Below, piece after piece: positions 9,244-17,664 of a stretch of DNA of 32,708 nt. Position numbers and translations under genes: made by a program. The notes beneath the pieces were generated by a model. That model worked only from the letters and a program-made list of their open reading frames with translations, was not told the DNA's origin and did not search any database. The stretch comes from Acidobacteriota bacterium (lineage in GTDB: Bacteria; Acidobacteriota; Terriglobia; Terriglobales; Acidobacteriaceae), in contig QIAL01000393.1 of NCBI GenBank assembly GCA_003225535.1, positions 3,552 through 36,259 of the forward strand, written 5' to 3'. Each line of letters starts with the position of its first letter. The first letter of the stretch is position 1.

Positions 9244-10446
9244 TCAGAAGGAGATGACCAATCGAGGAGTGATTACCGGACAATCTCCGTTCGTGCGCAG
9301 CCCGCCGGGATGATGAAGAAATTGAAAGTCTTGCACCAGAGCAACGTGCTTGTTGAACGGGATCTTGTAGTAGGTTTCCACCACGAACTCACTGCGGAGG
9401 CCGAACCCAGCTTGAGGCTCGGACGAAAACCGCACCCAGGTGGCGGCCAATCCCAAGGAGTCCTGGCTTCGGCGTTGCAACGGTCCCTGCAGGATCGCTC
9501 CTCCGCCGATGTGGTGCGTGAAGCCACTCACGCGGCCTTCGGCCCAGCCTAGTTGTAGAAATGTGGAGACCCTGCGCTCGCCCCGATCCTGAGCGAGCGG
9601 TTGCCGTAAAACAGACTGCTCCACGACCGAGTAAAATCCGTGTGCTCCGGAGGACTGGCTGTCGTCAAACCGCGAGATCCTCCCATCCAGCCGCCAGTAC
9701 CCAAAACTGATCCGCCCCGGATGATCTAACTTTCCAATGTTCCAACTGCGTCCTGGCTCGACAATCGACAGGGTATTCGAGCCTGCGGTCTTAAAGACGC
9801 CGAGTCCCAGCCCGTAGCTAGCTCCAGCGTTCACGAACGCGCTCACGCCAGGTTTAGGCTCAGGGTAGGTGGGAAAGGTTACGATTGTCGGACTGTACCC
9901 CATCGAAGAATTTAGAAAGTTTCCTGCGTTTTGAACCACAGCGAACTCCGTATTAGCGTCGATCTTGCCCGCCTTAATACGAATCCGGTCGGACATAAGC
10001 CTCTGCTCAAACCAGATTTCATAAAGCGTGGTTCGGGAACTGGCATCGATGTTGGAATAGAGTTGGGCAGCACCATCGTAGGTTTCCCCAAAAACGTTAA
10101 TGTGGTGTTTGAGCCGCGCCATCCCCGCGCTTCCGCTTAGACCAAAGAGCTTCTTGCCGTCCACCGGTACCAGCAAATCAAAAGAATAGCGGCCGAATCC
10201 ATTACCGGAGTCCTGTTTGGCATGCAAGGTTTTCGACCAATCGTAGATTACGACCGCTTGAGGGGAGATGCCGTGCTCGTTCAGATCGCGCAGTAGTTGC
10301 CGAGGTGTGAAGGCTGATTCCGAGGGAGACTCGTTCGCAGATGGGCTGAGGGCTGACGGTGTGGAAGTCTGCGGGAAACAACGGTAAGAAAACGCTGAGC
10401 TTAGACTCAATAATAGAAATGCCAGGGACCGACCTGAAAGCCTCAC
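9244..10446 (-). CDS. OprB-like carbohydrate-selective porin
   Basis: Signal peptide 'MRLSGRSLAFLLLSLSSAFS'; 'FDLLVPVDGKKLFGLSGSAGMARLKHHIN', 'IWFEQRLMSDRIRIKAGKIDANTEFAVVQNAGNFLNSSMGYSPTI'; ends in F. Confidence 0.82.
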   Translation of the reverse strand: MRLSGRSLAFLLLSLSSAFSYRCFPQTSTPSALSPSANESPSESAFTPRQLLRDLNEHGISPQAVVIYDWSKTLHAKQDSGNGFGRYSFDLLVPVDGKKLFGLSGSAGMARLKHHINVFGETYDGAAQLYSNIDASSRTTLYEIWFEQRLMSDRIRIKAGKIDANTEFAVVQNAGNFLNSSMGYSPTIVTFPTYPEPKPGVSAFVNAGASYGLGLGVFKTAGSNTLSIVEPGRSWNIGKLDHPGRISFGYWRLDGRISRFDDSQSSGAHGFYSVVEQSVLRQPLAQDRGERRVSTFLQLGWAEGRVSGFTHHIGGGAILQGPLQRRSQDSLGLAATWVRFSSEPQAGFGLRSEFVVETYYKIPFNKHVALVQDFQFLHHPGGLRTNGDCPVITPRLVISF

Positions 10447-10500
10447 AGAGGAATGCCTCCCTATATGGCGACCAGTGGCGCGAATGTCGCCGTAAGAGAG

Positions 10501-10527
10501 GCATCGGCTCCGACGAGATAGCCTTTA
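10501..10527 (-). promoter_or_regulatory. sigma28 (FliA)-like promoter upstream of porin: TAAA-N15-GCCGATGC
   Basis: Reverse complement reads TAAAGGCTATCTCGTCGGAGCCGATGC; 15-nt spacing, 54 nt upstream of the porin GTG. Confidence 0.65.
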
Positions 10528-10682
10528 CACGATGGGACGTATCCTTCGGGCCATTACGCCGAGCTCGTTAGTAACGTTGAGGCGTTTAGACTTTAGAAAC
10601 TTCCCATGATGCATCAACCTCTTGATCTGCAGGTCGACTCCTCTGGAATCGGTTGTTCTGATCGATTGGCCGATCGGCCGCT

Positions 10683-11123
10683 TCAGGGTTCCATTTGCTC
10701 CAGCGATTCGCAGGCCTCTTCGGTATTGAGCACATGCATCAAGCCTTGATCCAATTTGTGGACGCCCACAACGAGATTCCTCATATCAGCTTCCAACGTT
10801 TGGGGCGGCGGCTCAGCGGTCTTTTCATCCACCTCGACGACATCGCCGATGCTGTCGACTAACAAACTCACTGGACCTTCCTTGGTGCGCACAACAACAT
10901 TGATCAGCGACGTGCCGGGAGGCCGTTCCGCAATCCGCAAACGCCGGCGCAAATCCACCGCCATAACGATCTGCCCTCGCAGGTTGATCAAGCCGCGGAT
11001 CACATCAGGAAGCAGCGGAACCCGAGTCATCTCCTGATGCTGAATGACTTCCTGTACCTCGTCGACCGCAATGCCGAAAAGCTGATCTGCGAGAAAGAAT
11101 GTGCAAAACTGTTGTGTGGTCAC
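10683..11123 (-). CDS. cheW: CheW coupling protein
   Basis: 'FFLADQLFGIAVDEVQEVIQHQEMTRVPLLPDVIRGLINLRGQIVMAVDLRRRL' is the CheW consensus. Confidence 0.95.
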   Translation of the reverse strand: MTTQQFCTFFLADQLFGIAVDEVQEVIQHQEMTRVPLLPDVIRGLINLRGQIVMAVDLRRRLRIAERPPGTSLINVVVRTKEGPVSLLVDSIGDVVEVDEKTAEPPPQTLEADMRNLVVGVHKLDQGLMHVLNTEEACESLEQMEP

Positions 11124-11138
11124 GGATGCTTGTGCTCC

Positions 11139-13493
11139 TTATGCTTCAGCCCCGACTGATGCCTGGCCGGGTAGAGCCGCCGCAACCAGTCCCGGCAGGT
11201 CCAAAATGTCGGTGACTCGTTTCTGAATCACGGCTGAGCCCAGCACGCCCCTACGCGCAGTCTCGGGTTGAATGACGAACGATTCCTCGACGATGTCGAG
11301 AATGCGATCCACCACCAGCCCGATACTCCGGCCTCTGTCGGCGTAGACCACGACGTGCAGGGCTTCGTGCGCATTCTCCGAAATCACCTTGCGCTTGCTC
11401 TCGAGCACGTGGGTAACCCGGACGAGCGGCATGATCTGTCCTCGATACTGCACGGCCTCTTGGTCACCCGCGACCTCGATGGCGCTGGGAGGGAATTCCT
11501 CCAGACGGGCGACCAAGGCGAGATCAATGGCGATCCTTCCGGTTTCTCCGTGCTGGAACAGCAGCATAGGTTTGCGTTGACTCGTGTCCGTCACAGGAAT
11601 CAATTCGTTTGCTTCTTGTCTTTCGGCTGTTTCCCGTTCCCTGGCATCGCAAAGCACGTTGGCGCGCTGTGCCAGGCCGAGCACGTCGAGGATTAGCGCA
11701 ACCTTCCCGTCCCCCATGATGGTGGCGCCGGCATAGATGTTGACGCTCTTCATTTGCTTGCTCAGCGGCTTGACGACGATCTCCTCAGTATCATTGATCT
11801 CGTCTACGACCAGGCCGAAGGCTCGGTCATCTGCCCGTAGTACGACGATATTGACACTCTGGAATTCGGTCTTGAGGGACGCGGCCACCTGCGCCTGAGA
11901 GTCCGCTCTCAGTTCCCGCTGCAAGTAAACCAACGGCAATAATTTGCCCCGCAGACGGTACACCGGGGCGCCGTTGACGAATTCCAGCCCCTTGCGGGAC
12001 TGTTCGCCTTCCAGTCGAACTAGCTCCAGTAAGCTGACCTGCGGGATGGCGTAACGGTCGCCGGCACTAGTCACAATGAGCGCCGGGATAATGGCCAAGG
12101 TTAGGGGGATCTTCATGCGCACCGTCGAACCTTGCCCGGGCTTGGACTGCAGATCGACGGTGCCGCCGATCTTCTCGATGTTTGTCTTTACCACATCCAG
12201 CCCGACGCCGCGCCCGGAGACGTTGGTGACCTTTTCCGCGGTCGAGAAACCCGCGAGGAAGATGAGGTTGGTAATTTCGCGCTCCGTCATCCGGGCCGCC
12301 TGGTCAGCGGTGATCAAGGCCTTCTGAATGGCTTTATTGCGAAGCTTTTCATAGTCCAACCCGGCGCCATCATCGGTGACCTCGATGTTGACCTGTCCGC
12401 CCTCGTGAAACGCCCGCAGAAAGAGCAGCCCTTCCGGATCCTTTCCTGCCATGCGCCGCACTTGCGGGGGCTCGATGCCATGATCCACCGCATTGCGCAC
12501 CAGGTGGGTGAGTGGATCTTTAATCGCCTCGATGATGGTCTTGTCGAGTTCAGTCTCTTTGCCCTCCATTTCGATGCGCACCTGCTTGCCGCAACCGAGG
12601 GCTACGTCGCGTACTGTGCGCGGGAACTTGCTCCAGACATTGCCGATCGGCTGCATGCGCGTCTTCATCACGCCTTCCTGCAGTTCGGTAGTGAGCAGGT
12701 TCAGCCGCTGACTGGTGGCGAGAAGTTCGCTGTCTTCGGTGGAGTTGGTGTACTGCACGATCTGGTTGCGCAGCAGAACCATCTCGCCCACACGGTTCAT
12801 GAGCCGGTCCAACTGGGAGACATCAACCCGGATCGTACTGTCGCTGGCGCTTTGCCCTCGGGCTTGCTGCTGGGCGTTCAGGGCCTCGACAATGTCCTGC
12901 GGTTTGACGGCTCCCCTTTCGACCAGGATCTCTCCGACATGTCGAGGGTCACCGGCTTTTTGGTGCTCGACAGCGGCATTTACCTCGCTGGCTTTGGCAA
13001 CGCCACGCTTGATGAGAATCTCGCCAAGATTTGGTACTGGTTGTTCTGATGGCGTCGCCGGAGGCTCGATCCTCGCAGCTGTCAAAGGCGAAGCAGGGCT
13101 GCCCGCCGGCGCTTCGAGCAGGCGAGCCAGCTTCAAGATGAGTTCCTGATCATTGCGCTCCCCCTCCTTGCCCGAAGTCTCGATGTTCTTCAACATCTCG
13201 CGAACCGCGTCAAGCATGGCCAGCAATGCGGTGGTAATTTCGGCGTTGAGCGGCAACAGGCCATCGCGCAGGCGCGACAGCAGACTCTCTCCAGCGTGAG
13301 TTACTGCCTCGAGCTCATTAAATGCAAGGAAGCCGGAAGTGCCTTTGATGGTGTGGATCGTCCGGAAAATACTGGCTAGAGTCTCACGATTCGCCGGCTC
13401 CTTCTCGAGCACGACCAGACCCTGATCCAGGCGATCGAGGTTCTCGTAACTCTCGATTAAGAATTCTTTAACAATCGCGGCATCATCGCTCAT
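11139..13493 (-). CDS. cheA: CheA histidine kinase with Hpt, tandem MshEN-like repeat, kinase core and two CheW-like domains
   Basis: Hpt 'FRTIHTIKGTSGFLAF'; 'HLVRNAVDHGIE', 'GRGVGLDVVKTNIEKIGG'. Two CheW-like segments lie near the C-terminus ('IPALIVTSAGDRYAIPQ...' and 'KPMLLFQHGETGRIAIDL...'). Confidence 0.95.
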   Translation of the reverse strand: MSDDAAIVKEFLIESYENLDRLDQGLVVLEKEPANRETLASIFRTIHTIKGTSGFLAFNELEAVTHAGESLLSRLRDGLLPLNAEITTALLAMLDAVREMLKNIETSGKEGERNDQELILKLARLLEAPAGSPASPLTAARIEPPATPSEQPVPNLGEILIKRGVAKASEVNAAVEHQKAGDPRHVGEILVERGAVKPQDIVEALNAQQQARGQSASDSTIRVDVSQLDRLMNRVGEMVLLRNQIVQYTNSTEDSELLATSQRLNLLTTELQEGVMKTRMQPIGNVWSKFPRTVRDVALGCGKQVRIEMEGKETELDKTIIEAIKDPLTHLVRNAVDHGIEPPQVRRMAGKDPEGLLFLRAFHEGGQVNIEVTDDGAGLDYEKLRNKAIQKALITADQAARMTEREITNLIFLAGFSTAEKVTNVSGRGVGLDVVKTNIEKIGGTVDLQSKPGQGSTVRMKIPLTLAIIPALIVTSAGDRYAIPQVSLLELVRLEGEQSRKGLEFVNGAPVYRLRGKLLPLVYLQRELRADSQAQVAASLKTEFQSVNIVVLRADDRAFGLVVDEINDTEEIVVKPLSKQMKSVNIYAGATIMGDGKVALILDVLGLAQRANVLCDARERETAERQEANELIPVTDTSQRKPMLLFQHGETGRIAIDLALVARLEEFPPSAIEVAGDQEAVQYRGQIMPLVRVTHVLESKRKVISENAHEALHVVVYADRGRSIGLVVDRILDIVEESFVIQPETARRGVLGSAVIQKRVTDILDLPGLVAAALPGQASVGAEA

Positions 13494-13632
13494 TCAAAAT
13501 TATCAACGCTCGCGCATTGCCTCGTTACGCATTCTGAGAACGCTGTCGCTGGTGTTGGGCAAACAAATCGGCGTCCCTTTTTTGTTGACGACCGTCTTTC
13601 AAGGGCAGGTTTGCTCCGCCCACATACTTCGT

Positions 13633-13660
13633 CCATCGGCCATGCATGCAAGGGACTTTA
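13633..13660 (-). promoter_or_regulatory. sigma28 (FliA)-like promoter upstream of cheA: TAAA-N16-GCCGATGG
   Basis: Reverse complement reads TAAAGTCCCTTGCATGCATGGCCGATGG; 139 nt upstream of the cheA ATG. Confidence 0.6.
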
Positions 13661-14002
13661 TCTATCGCGCGCAAACTCCAGAACATTAGAGGCATCGAAG
13701 GCCCGCCTCGAAAGCGAAATTCATTTCCTTGTGATCTAGCTCTGGCCCGAGGACTCGAGCGGTCGCGATCGATTACGGGCTCGGTTCAGGCATTCCACGT
13801 TTCCATGGCGACGTTGGGGTTGATTAAGGAACGATTAACCTTGGATGATCCCAACGGTGTTCAACAGTGCAGATCCTCGACCAAAAGGGAGTTCCTCGGC
13901 CCATTACAGTGCGGACTGTCGAATCGTGCAGGTAGTGGGATGATCGACCAAAAAAAGCTGATCAGATTTTGCCAGACGGTCCGCGCGGTTTCGAGCGGAG
14001 TT

Positions 14003-14698
14003 CTACGGGCGGACCGCAGAGGCGAGTTCTGCCAGGCTGGTGATTGTCATATCTGGTTCACCGTCGGCAGATCTGACGGCACCGACGCCTGGGCGTGCAG
14101 ACGGGCGGTTTACCCACACCGTAGCGAGGCCAAGGGCCTGCGCTGGAATGACGTCGTGATAGATGCTCTGACCTATATGCAGGAGACGGTGAGCGGGTGC
14201 GTTGATGCGGCGTAGGGCCAGATTAAAAAGCTCGAGAGAGGGTTTGTAAGCTCGTGCTTGTTGCGCGGTGACGACTTCATCGAAGGCGACTTCAAGTTGA
14301 GGTCGGGTGCCCGCGAACAAATCGTCGTCGACGTTGGAAAGGATGGCGAGGCGGAATCGGGTTTTCAGTTGACGCAAAGCGGTGACGGTATCCGGCCAAG
14401 GCTTCCAAGTCGGAAGAGAATCGGCGAGCGATCGGACTTCTTCGGCAGTGGGAGTGAATCCCAGGTCAGTCCCAAACTGGCGCACGACGGAGCCCAGAAC
14501 TTCACAGTAGGGCTGGAAGGGCGGCTGCTCTGCATGAAGTTCGAAGTCCCCGTAAAGCTTGAGGAGGGCAGCGTCGTCGATGTGTTTGGAATGCGCTGAA
14601 AGGATGCGGCGCAGCGCCGGCAGAATTCCCGCCTCCCAGTTGATGAGGGTTCCATAGCAATCGAAGGTGAGGATCTCGAAGCGGTCGAAGTCGAGCAT
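14003..14698 (-). CDS. HAD superfamily hydrolase, haloacid dehalogenase type II-like
   Basis: 'FEILTFDCYGTLINWEAGI', 'LAILSNVDDDLF', 'AYKPSLELFNLAL', 'LHIGQSIYHDVIPAQALGLATVWVNR'. Confidence 0.92.
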   Translation of the reverse strand: MLDFDRFEILTFDCYGTLINWEAGILPALRRILSAHSKHIDDAALLKLYGDFELHAEQPPFQPYCEVLGSVVRQFGTDLGFTPTAEEVRSLADSLPTWKPWPDTVTALRQLKTRFRLAILSNVDDDLFAGTRPQLEVAFDEVVTAQQARAYKPSLELFNLALRRINAPAHRLLHIGQSIYHDVIPAQALGLATVWVNRPSARPGVGAVRSADGEPDMTITSLAELASAVRP

Positions 14699-14772
14699 GG
14701 TCGCTATTATTTCAGACCGCGATGAGAAAGGCTCACTACCTGTGTCTCGTCACCACTTGAGACAAAGAAAAT

Positions 14773-14806
14773 CCCCACCACGTTCGCACCGCGAAGCGAG
14801 GTGGGG
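14773..14806. terminator. Bidirectional intrinsic terminator
   Basis: CCCCACC-A-CGTTCGC-ACC-GCGAAGCG-A-GGTGGGG stem followed by CTGTTTTTT (+) or ATTTTCTTTG (-). Lies just downstream of the - strand lipoprotein gene. Confidence 0.8.
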
Positions 14807-14820
14807 CTGTTTTTTCCTGA

Positions 14821-15525
14821 CTAGTGGCGCACATCAAGGGGTTGCGAGAGCTCGAAGGTCAGGTCGGACTCGGCAGGAAGTACGATTTCCTTGTTTCCGG
14901 TGAAGGCTGAGCCACCAGCGCCTGCACCTGCGCCGGCTGCGGCACCGATCGCAGCACCCTTGCCACCTCCGGCGAGGGCACCGATAATCCCGCCGAGAGC
15001 TGCGCCTCCACCGGTGAGAACAGCGGTGCGCTTTCCTTTGCCTTTTTCAGAGAAGCTGCGAGCGGCGGCCTGAACCGGGACGTCGGCGCCTTTGACTCGA
15101 ATGGAATCAAGGCGGACCTGCAGAACGGCCCCACCTTTGAACTTGCCCAGCGGCTTGGCATCCGCCACCGTGCCGCTGACGTCGGCACCCTGCGGGATCG
15201 CGACGGCGTTGCCGACCACAACGTCTTTCGCGACGCTGCCGGCGAAGGTGTCACCCGGCTTGCTGAGCTTGGAGCCGATGGAAGATCCGAGACTGATGGT
15301 GATCGCAGTTCCGGACGGCACCACGAGTGGCTCCTTCCTCGCCTCTTTGCGCTCGTGCTGTTTGTGTTCGCGAGCTTCTTTGCTGGGTGGCTTTTCGTCT
15401 GCGCTGGATGTTTGCGTATCGTTGGTGGCGGTGTCGCTAGAGTTGTCGCTTGCGGGTTTGTTGCAGCCTGTGACAGCAAACGCAACGAATAGACATAAAA
15501 ACAGTAATAGAACTTGTGAACGCAT
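14821..15525 (-). CDS. Lipoprotein with Gly/Ala-rich C-terminal region (YMGG/glycine-zipper-like)
   Basis: Lipobox 'FVAFAVTGC'; '[33 protein letters not shown]' glycine zipper. Start trimmed to the internal Met before the signal sequence. Confidence 0.75.
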   Translation of the reverse strand: MRSQVLLLFLCLFVAFAVTGCNKPASDNSSDTATNDTQTSSADEKPPSKEAREHKQHERKEARKEPLVVPSGTAITISLGSSIGSKLSKPGDTFAGSVAKDVVVGNAVAIPQGADVSGTVADAKPLGKFKGGAVLQVRLDSIRVKGADVPVQAAARSFSEKGKGKRTAVLTGGGAALGGIIGALAGGGKGAAIGAAAGAGAGAGGSAFTGNKEIVLPAESDLTFELSQPLDVRH

Positions 15526-15674
15526 AGACGCCTCCAAGACTTCAGCCAATCCTAAAGGAAATCAAGAGCTTGGGACAACCGGGAGAGGGTTGGGAATATC
15601 AATCGAAGGTGCATGAGGCTAAGGTGTGAAATTCGAACCGTAAGTGAATAGGCAGCTTCAGAGACGTTGCTCCA

Positions 15675-15717
15675 GGCCGCTCGGCTTCGCCTTCGCGGGA
15701 CAGCCGAGGCATCTGTC
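15675..15717. repeat. Intergenic REP-like repeat, copy 1
   Basis: GGCCGCTCGGCTTCGCCTTCGCGGGACAGCCGAGGCATCTGTC; 39/43 identical to 16347-16389 by hand alignment. Confidence 0.75.
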
Positions 15718-15727
15718 GCCACATGAG

Positions 15728-16261
15728 TCAGATGAATTGCCAACGGGTAGCACTGTTCGGGAAATCACTCTCGGTCCACGCAAGCACCACGCGGGGACGA
15801 ACGCAAAAGACGACACTCTCGGGAATGACCATCAGCGGCATCTTGTATTTGGCACGGGACGCAGCGTCGAGTTTCTTCAGGGTTGGCTTATCCGAGAGAT
15901 CAACCTCCTCAGCGGATCCTTCAAGGATGACAACATCATCCCCGGATTCCAGGTGAATGGAGATGGCTGGATTATGTGCGAGGTTGCGAGCCTTGCGGGA
16001 AGAGCGGGCGGTTCCGAAGTAAAGACCGCCGTCGATCCAGAATCCCCACACTGGAATCGAGTGCGGACGGCCATCGCGCCGGGCTGTACAGACCCAGTAA
16101 TTGCGGGATTTGATGAGCCGTTCCTGGGCGTGAGTAAAAGGCAGGAATTTGTGTGGAGACTTCAGTCCATAGAGCGGGGGGACGTGTGGAAGGCCCACGG
16201 TACATCCTTCGGGATTTGAGTGCTGTTTCGAAGATTTTTTCGGGGGCTTCGTTTTCGGCAT
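15728..16261 (-). CDS. Pyridoxamine 5'-phosphate oxidase-like FMN/F420-binding split-barrel protein
   Basis: 'YWVCTARRDGRPHSIPVWGFWIDGGLYFGTARSSRKARNLAHNPAISIHLESGDDVVILEG'. Start trimmed to 'MPKTKPPKK'. Confidence 0.83.
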   Translation of the reverse strand: MPKTKPPKKSSKQHSNPEGCTVGLPHVPPLYGLKSPHKFLPFTHAQERLIKSRNYWVCTARRDGRPHSIPVWGFWIDGGLYFGTARSSRKARNLAHNPAISIHLESGDDVVILEGSAEEVDLSDKPTLKKLDAASRAKYKMPLMVIPESVVFCVRPRVVLAWTESDFPNSATRWQFI

Positions 16262-16346
16262 GAATTCACCTCCAATGAGATTCACGGCTCCCATTTCTTG
16301 GACCGAAGGTGCGCGGAGAAGCGGGGCCCACGGCGACCTTGCCCGT

Positions 16347-16389
16347 GGCCGCTCGACTTCGCCTGCGCGGGACAGCCGAGGCGGCTGTC
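16347..16389. repeat. Intergenic REP-like repeat, copy 2
   Basis: GGCCGCTCGACTTCGCCTGCGCGGGACAGCCGAGGCGGCTGTC; contains the perfect inverted repeat GACAGCC-gaggc-GGCTGTC. Confidence 0.75.
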
Positions 16390-16454
16390 ACTCCATGAAC
16401 CGGACGGCGGACAGGATCAATGTCCCCGCCTGCTGGGTCGTGCGGTTGAGTACT

Positions 16455-17537
16455 CTAGCGCTGAGATACCATGCCGGGCAAGCTAGGAGTTTGTTCGGCT
16501 GACACGGCCTGAGATTCATGGTGGTCACTCACCGGTTCGGATGCGGCCTCTTCGGCCGTTGCGGGTTTCTTCGGGGCAAGGAACTTTTCGGTATTAAGGA
16601 GGGGGCGGCCCAGCGAGGCGTTATAGCTGGTCCAGGGTCCATCAAGGGTAGACTCACGCTCGAAGTGGGCGCGCATGGCCTCCATTTTTGAATCGAGGTC
16701 GTCGAGATAGTGCAGCATGAGTGCTTCGGGAAACATTGGAAGCTTGGGCGAGCCGAAATCGTACTGTCCGTGGTGACTGATGATGAGGTGCTCAACCAGT
16801 GTCTTCAGTTCTTCAGGAAACCCGGGCACCTGAACGAGCTTGGATTGGAGCATCTCGAGCTCAATGATCATGTGTCCCAGAAGCTGGCCCTTGGTCGTGT
16901 ACGAGAATGACCGGTTATACGTCAGCTCGTGGATTTTCCCGATGTCGTGTAGAAAGGCCCCGGTGAACAGAAGATCGCGGTTGATCTGAGGATAGTTCCT
17001 GGAAATCAGATCGCAGGAGCGGAAGAGCGAGACCACGTGATCGAGCAGGCCTCCGATGAAGGCGTGGTGGAGAGTTTTCGCGGCAGGAGCATTGCGATAA
17101 GCTGCTGCGATCACCGGATCGGCCATGAAAGCTTGAACCAGAGTCTTCAAATATTGGTTTTGAAATCCGGAGACAAAGTCGGAGAGAGTTCTCCATAGCT
17201 CATCGATGTCTTTGGTCGTTTTTGGAAGATAATCGGCAAACTCGATCTCCGAATCACCCAGCTTTCGAAGCTTATGAATCGTGAGTTGGAAACGCTGCTT
17301 GTACTTATTGATGAGGCCTTTGACTTTCAGGAAGTCATCCTGCTCAAACGCCTCGAGAACTTCTTCGACGTTGTCCCACATTTTCGCTTCAAGCTGACCG
17401 CTGCGATCGCCGAGCGTGAGTGCGAGGTAAGGCTCCCCGGTTTTCTTGGGCTTGATCTGTTTGGCGACAACGACAAAAGTGGAAGTGACGATCTTATTTT
17501 CGTGGCGCGCGCAATCGCAAATGTAAAAGTCCTTCAT
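16455..17537 (-). CDS. YhaM-like 3'-5' exoribonuclease (OB-fold plus HD domain)
   Basis: 'MKDFYICDCARHENKIVTSTFVVVAKQIKPKKTGEPYLALTLGDRSGQLEAKMWDN' OB-fold; 'HHAFIGGLLDHVVSL', 'TGAFLHDIGKIHEL', 'IISHHGQYDFGSPKLPMFPEA' HD domain. Confidence 0.88.
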   Translation of the reverse strand: MKDFYICDCARHENKIVTSTFVVVAKQIKPKKTGEPYLALTLGDRSGQLEAKMWDNVEEVLEAFEQDDFLKVKGLINKYKQRFQLTIHKLRKLGDSEIEFADYLPKTTKDIDELWRTLSDFVSGFQNQYLKTLVQAFMADPVIAAAYRNAPAAKTLHHAFIGGLLDHVVSLFRSCDLISRNYPQINRDLLFTGAFLHDIGKIHELTYNRSFSYTTKGQLLGHMIIELEMLQSKLVQVPGFPEELKTLVEHLIISHHGQYDFGSPKLPMFPEALMLHYLDDLDSKMEAMRAHFERESTLDGPWTSYNASLGRPLLNTEKFLAPKKPATAEEAASEPVSDHHESQAVSAEQTPSLPGMVSQR

Positions 17538-17664
17538 CAGATGACTGAGTATATGACATCCTGGCGCAAATCGTTTAGCACTGAGAAGGCGCCGCAGGTG
17601 TAAGGTCCCGCTGACAAACATGCCTCAAACGATGGGACCGATCCAGATGAGTCGGGGCGTTGTC

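Noticed and set aside
10629-10642. CTGCAGGTCGACTC resembles a cloning-vector polylinker
   Set aside because: The match stops after 14 nt and the flanks are ordinary genomic sequence; probably coincidence.
12132-13049. + strand 305-aa ORF inside cheA
   Set aside because: Antisense to a clear cheA with no recognisable domain; high-GC frame bias explains it.
13646-14215. + strand 189-aa ORF upstream of cheA
   Set aside because: No recognisable motif, overlaps the 3' end of the HAD gene and the cheA promoter region.
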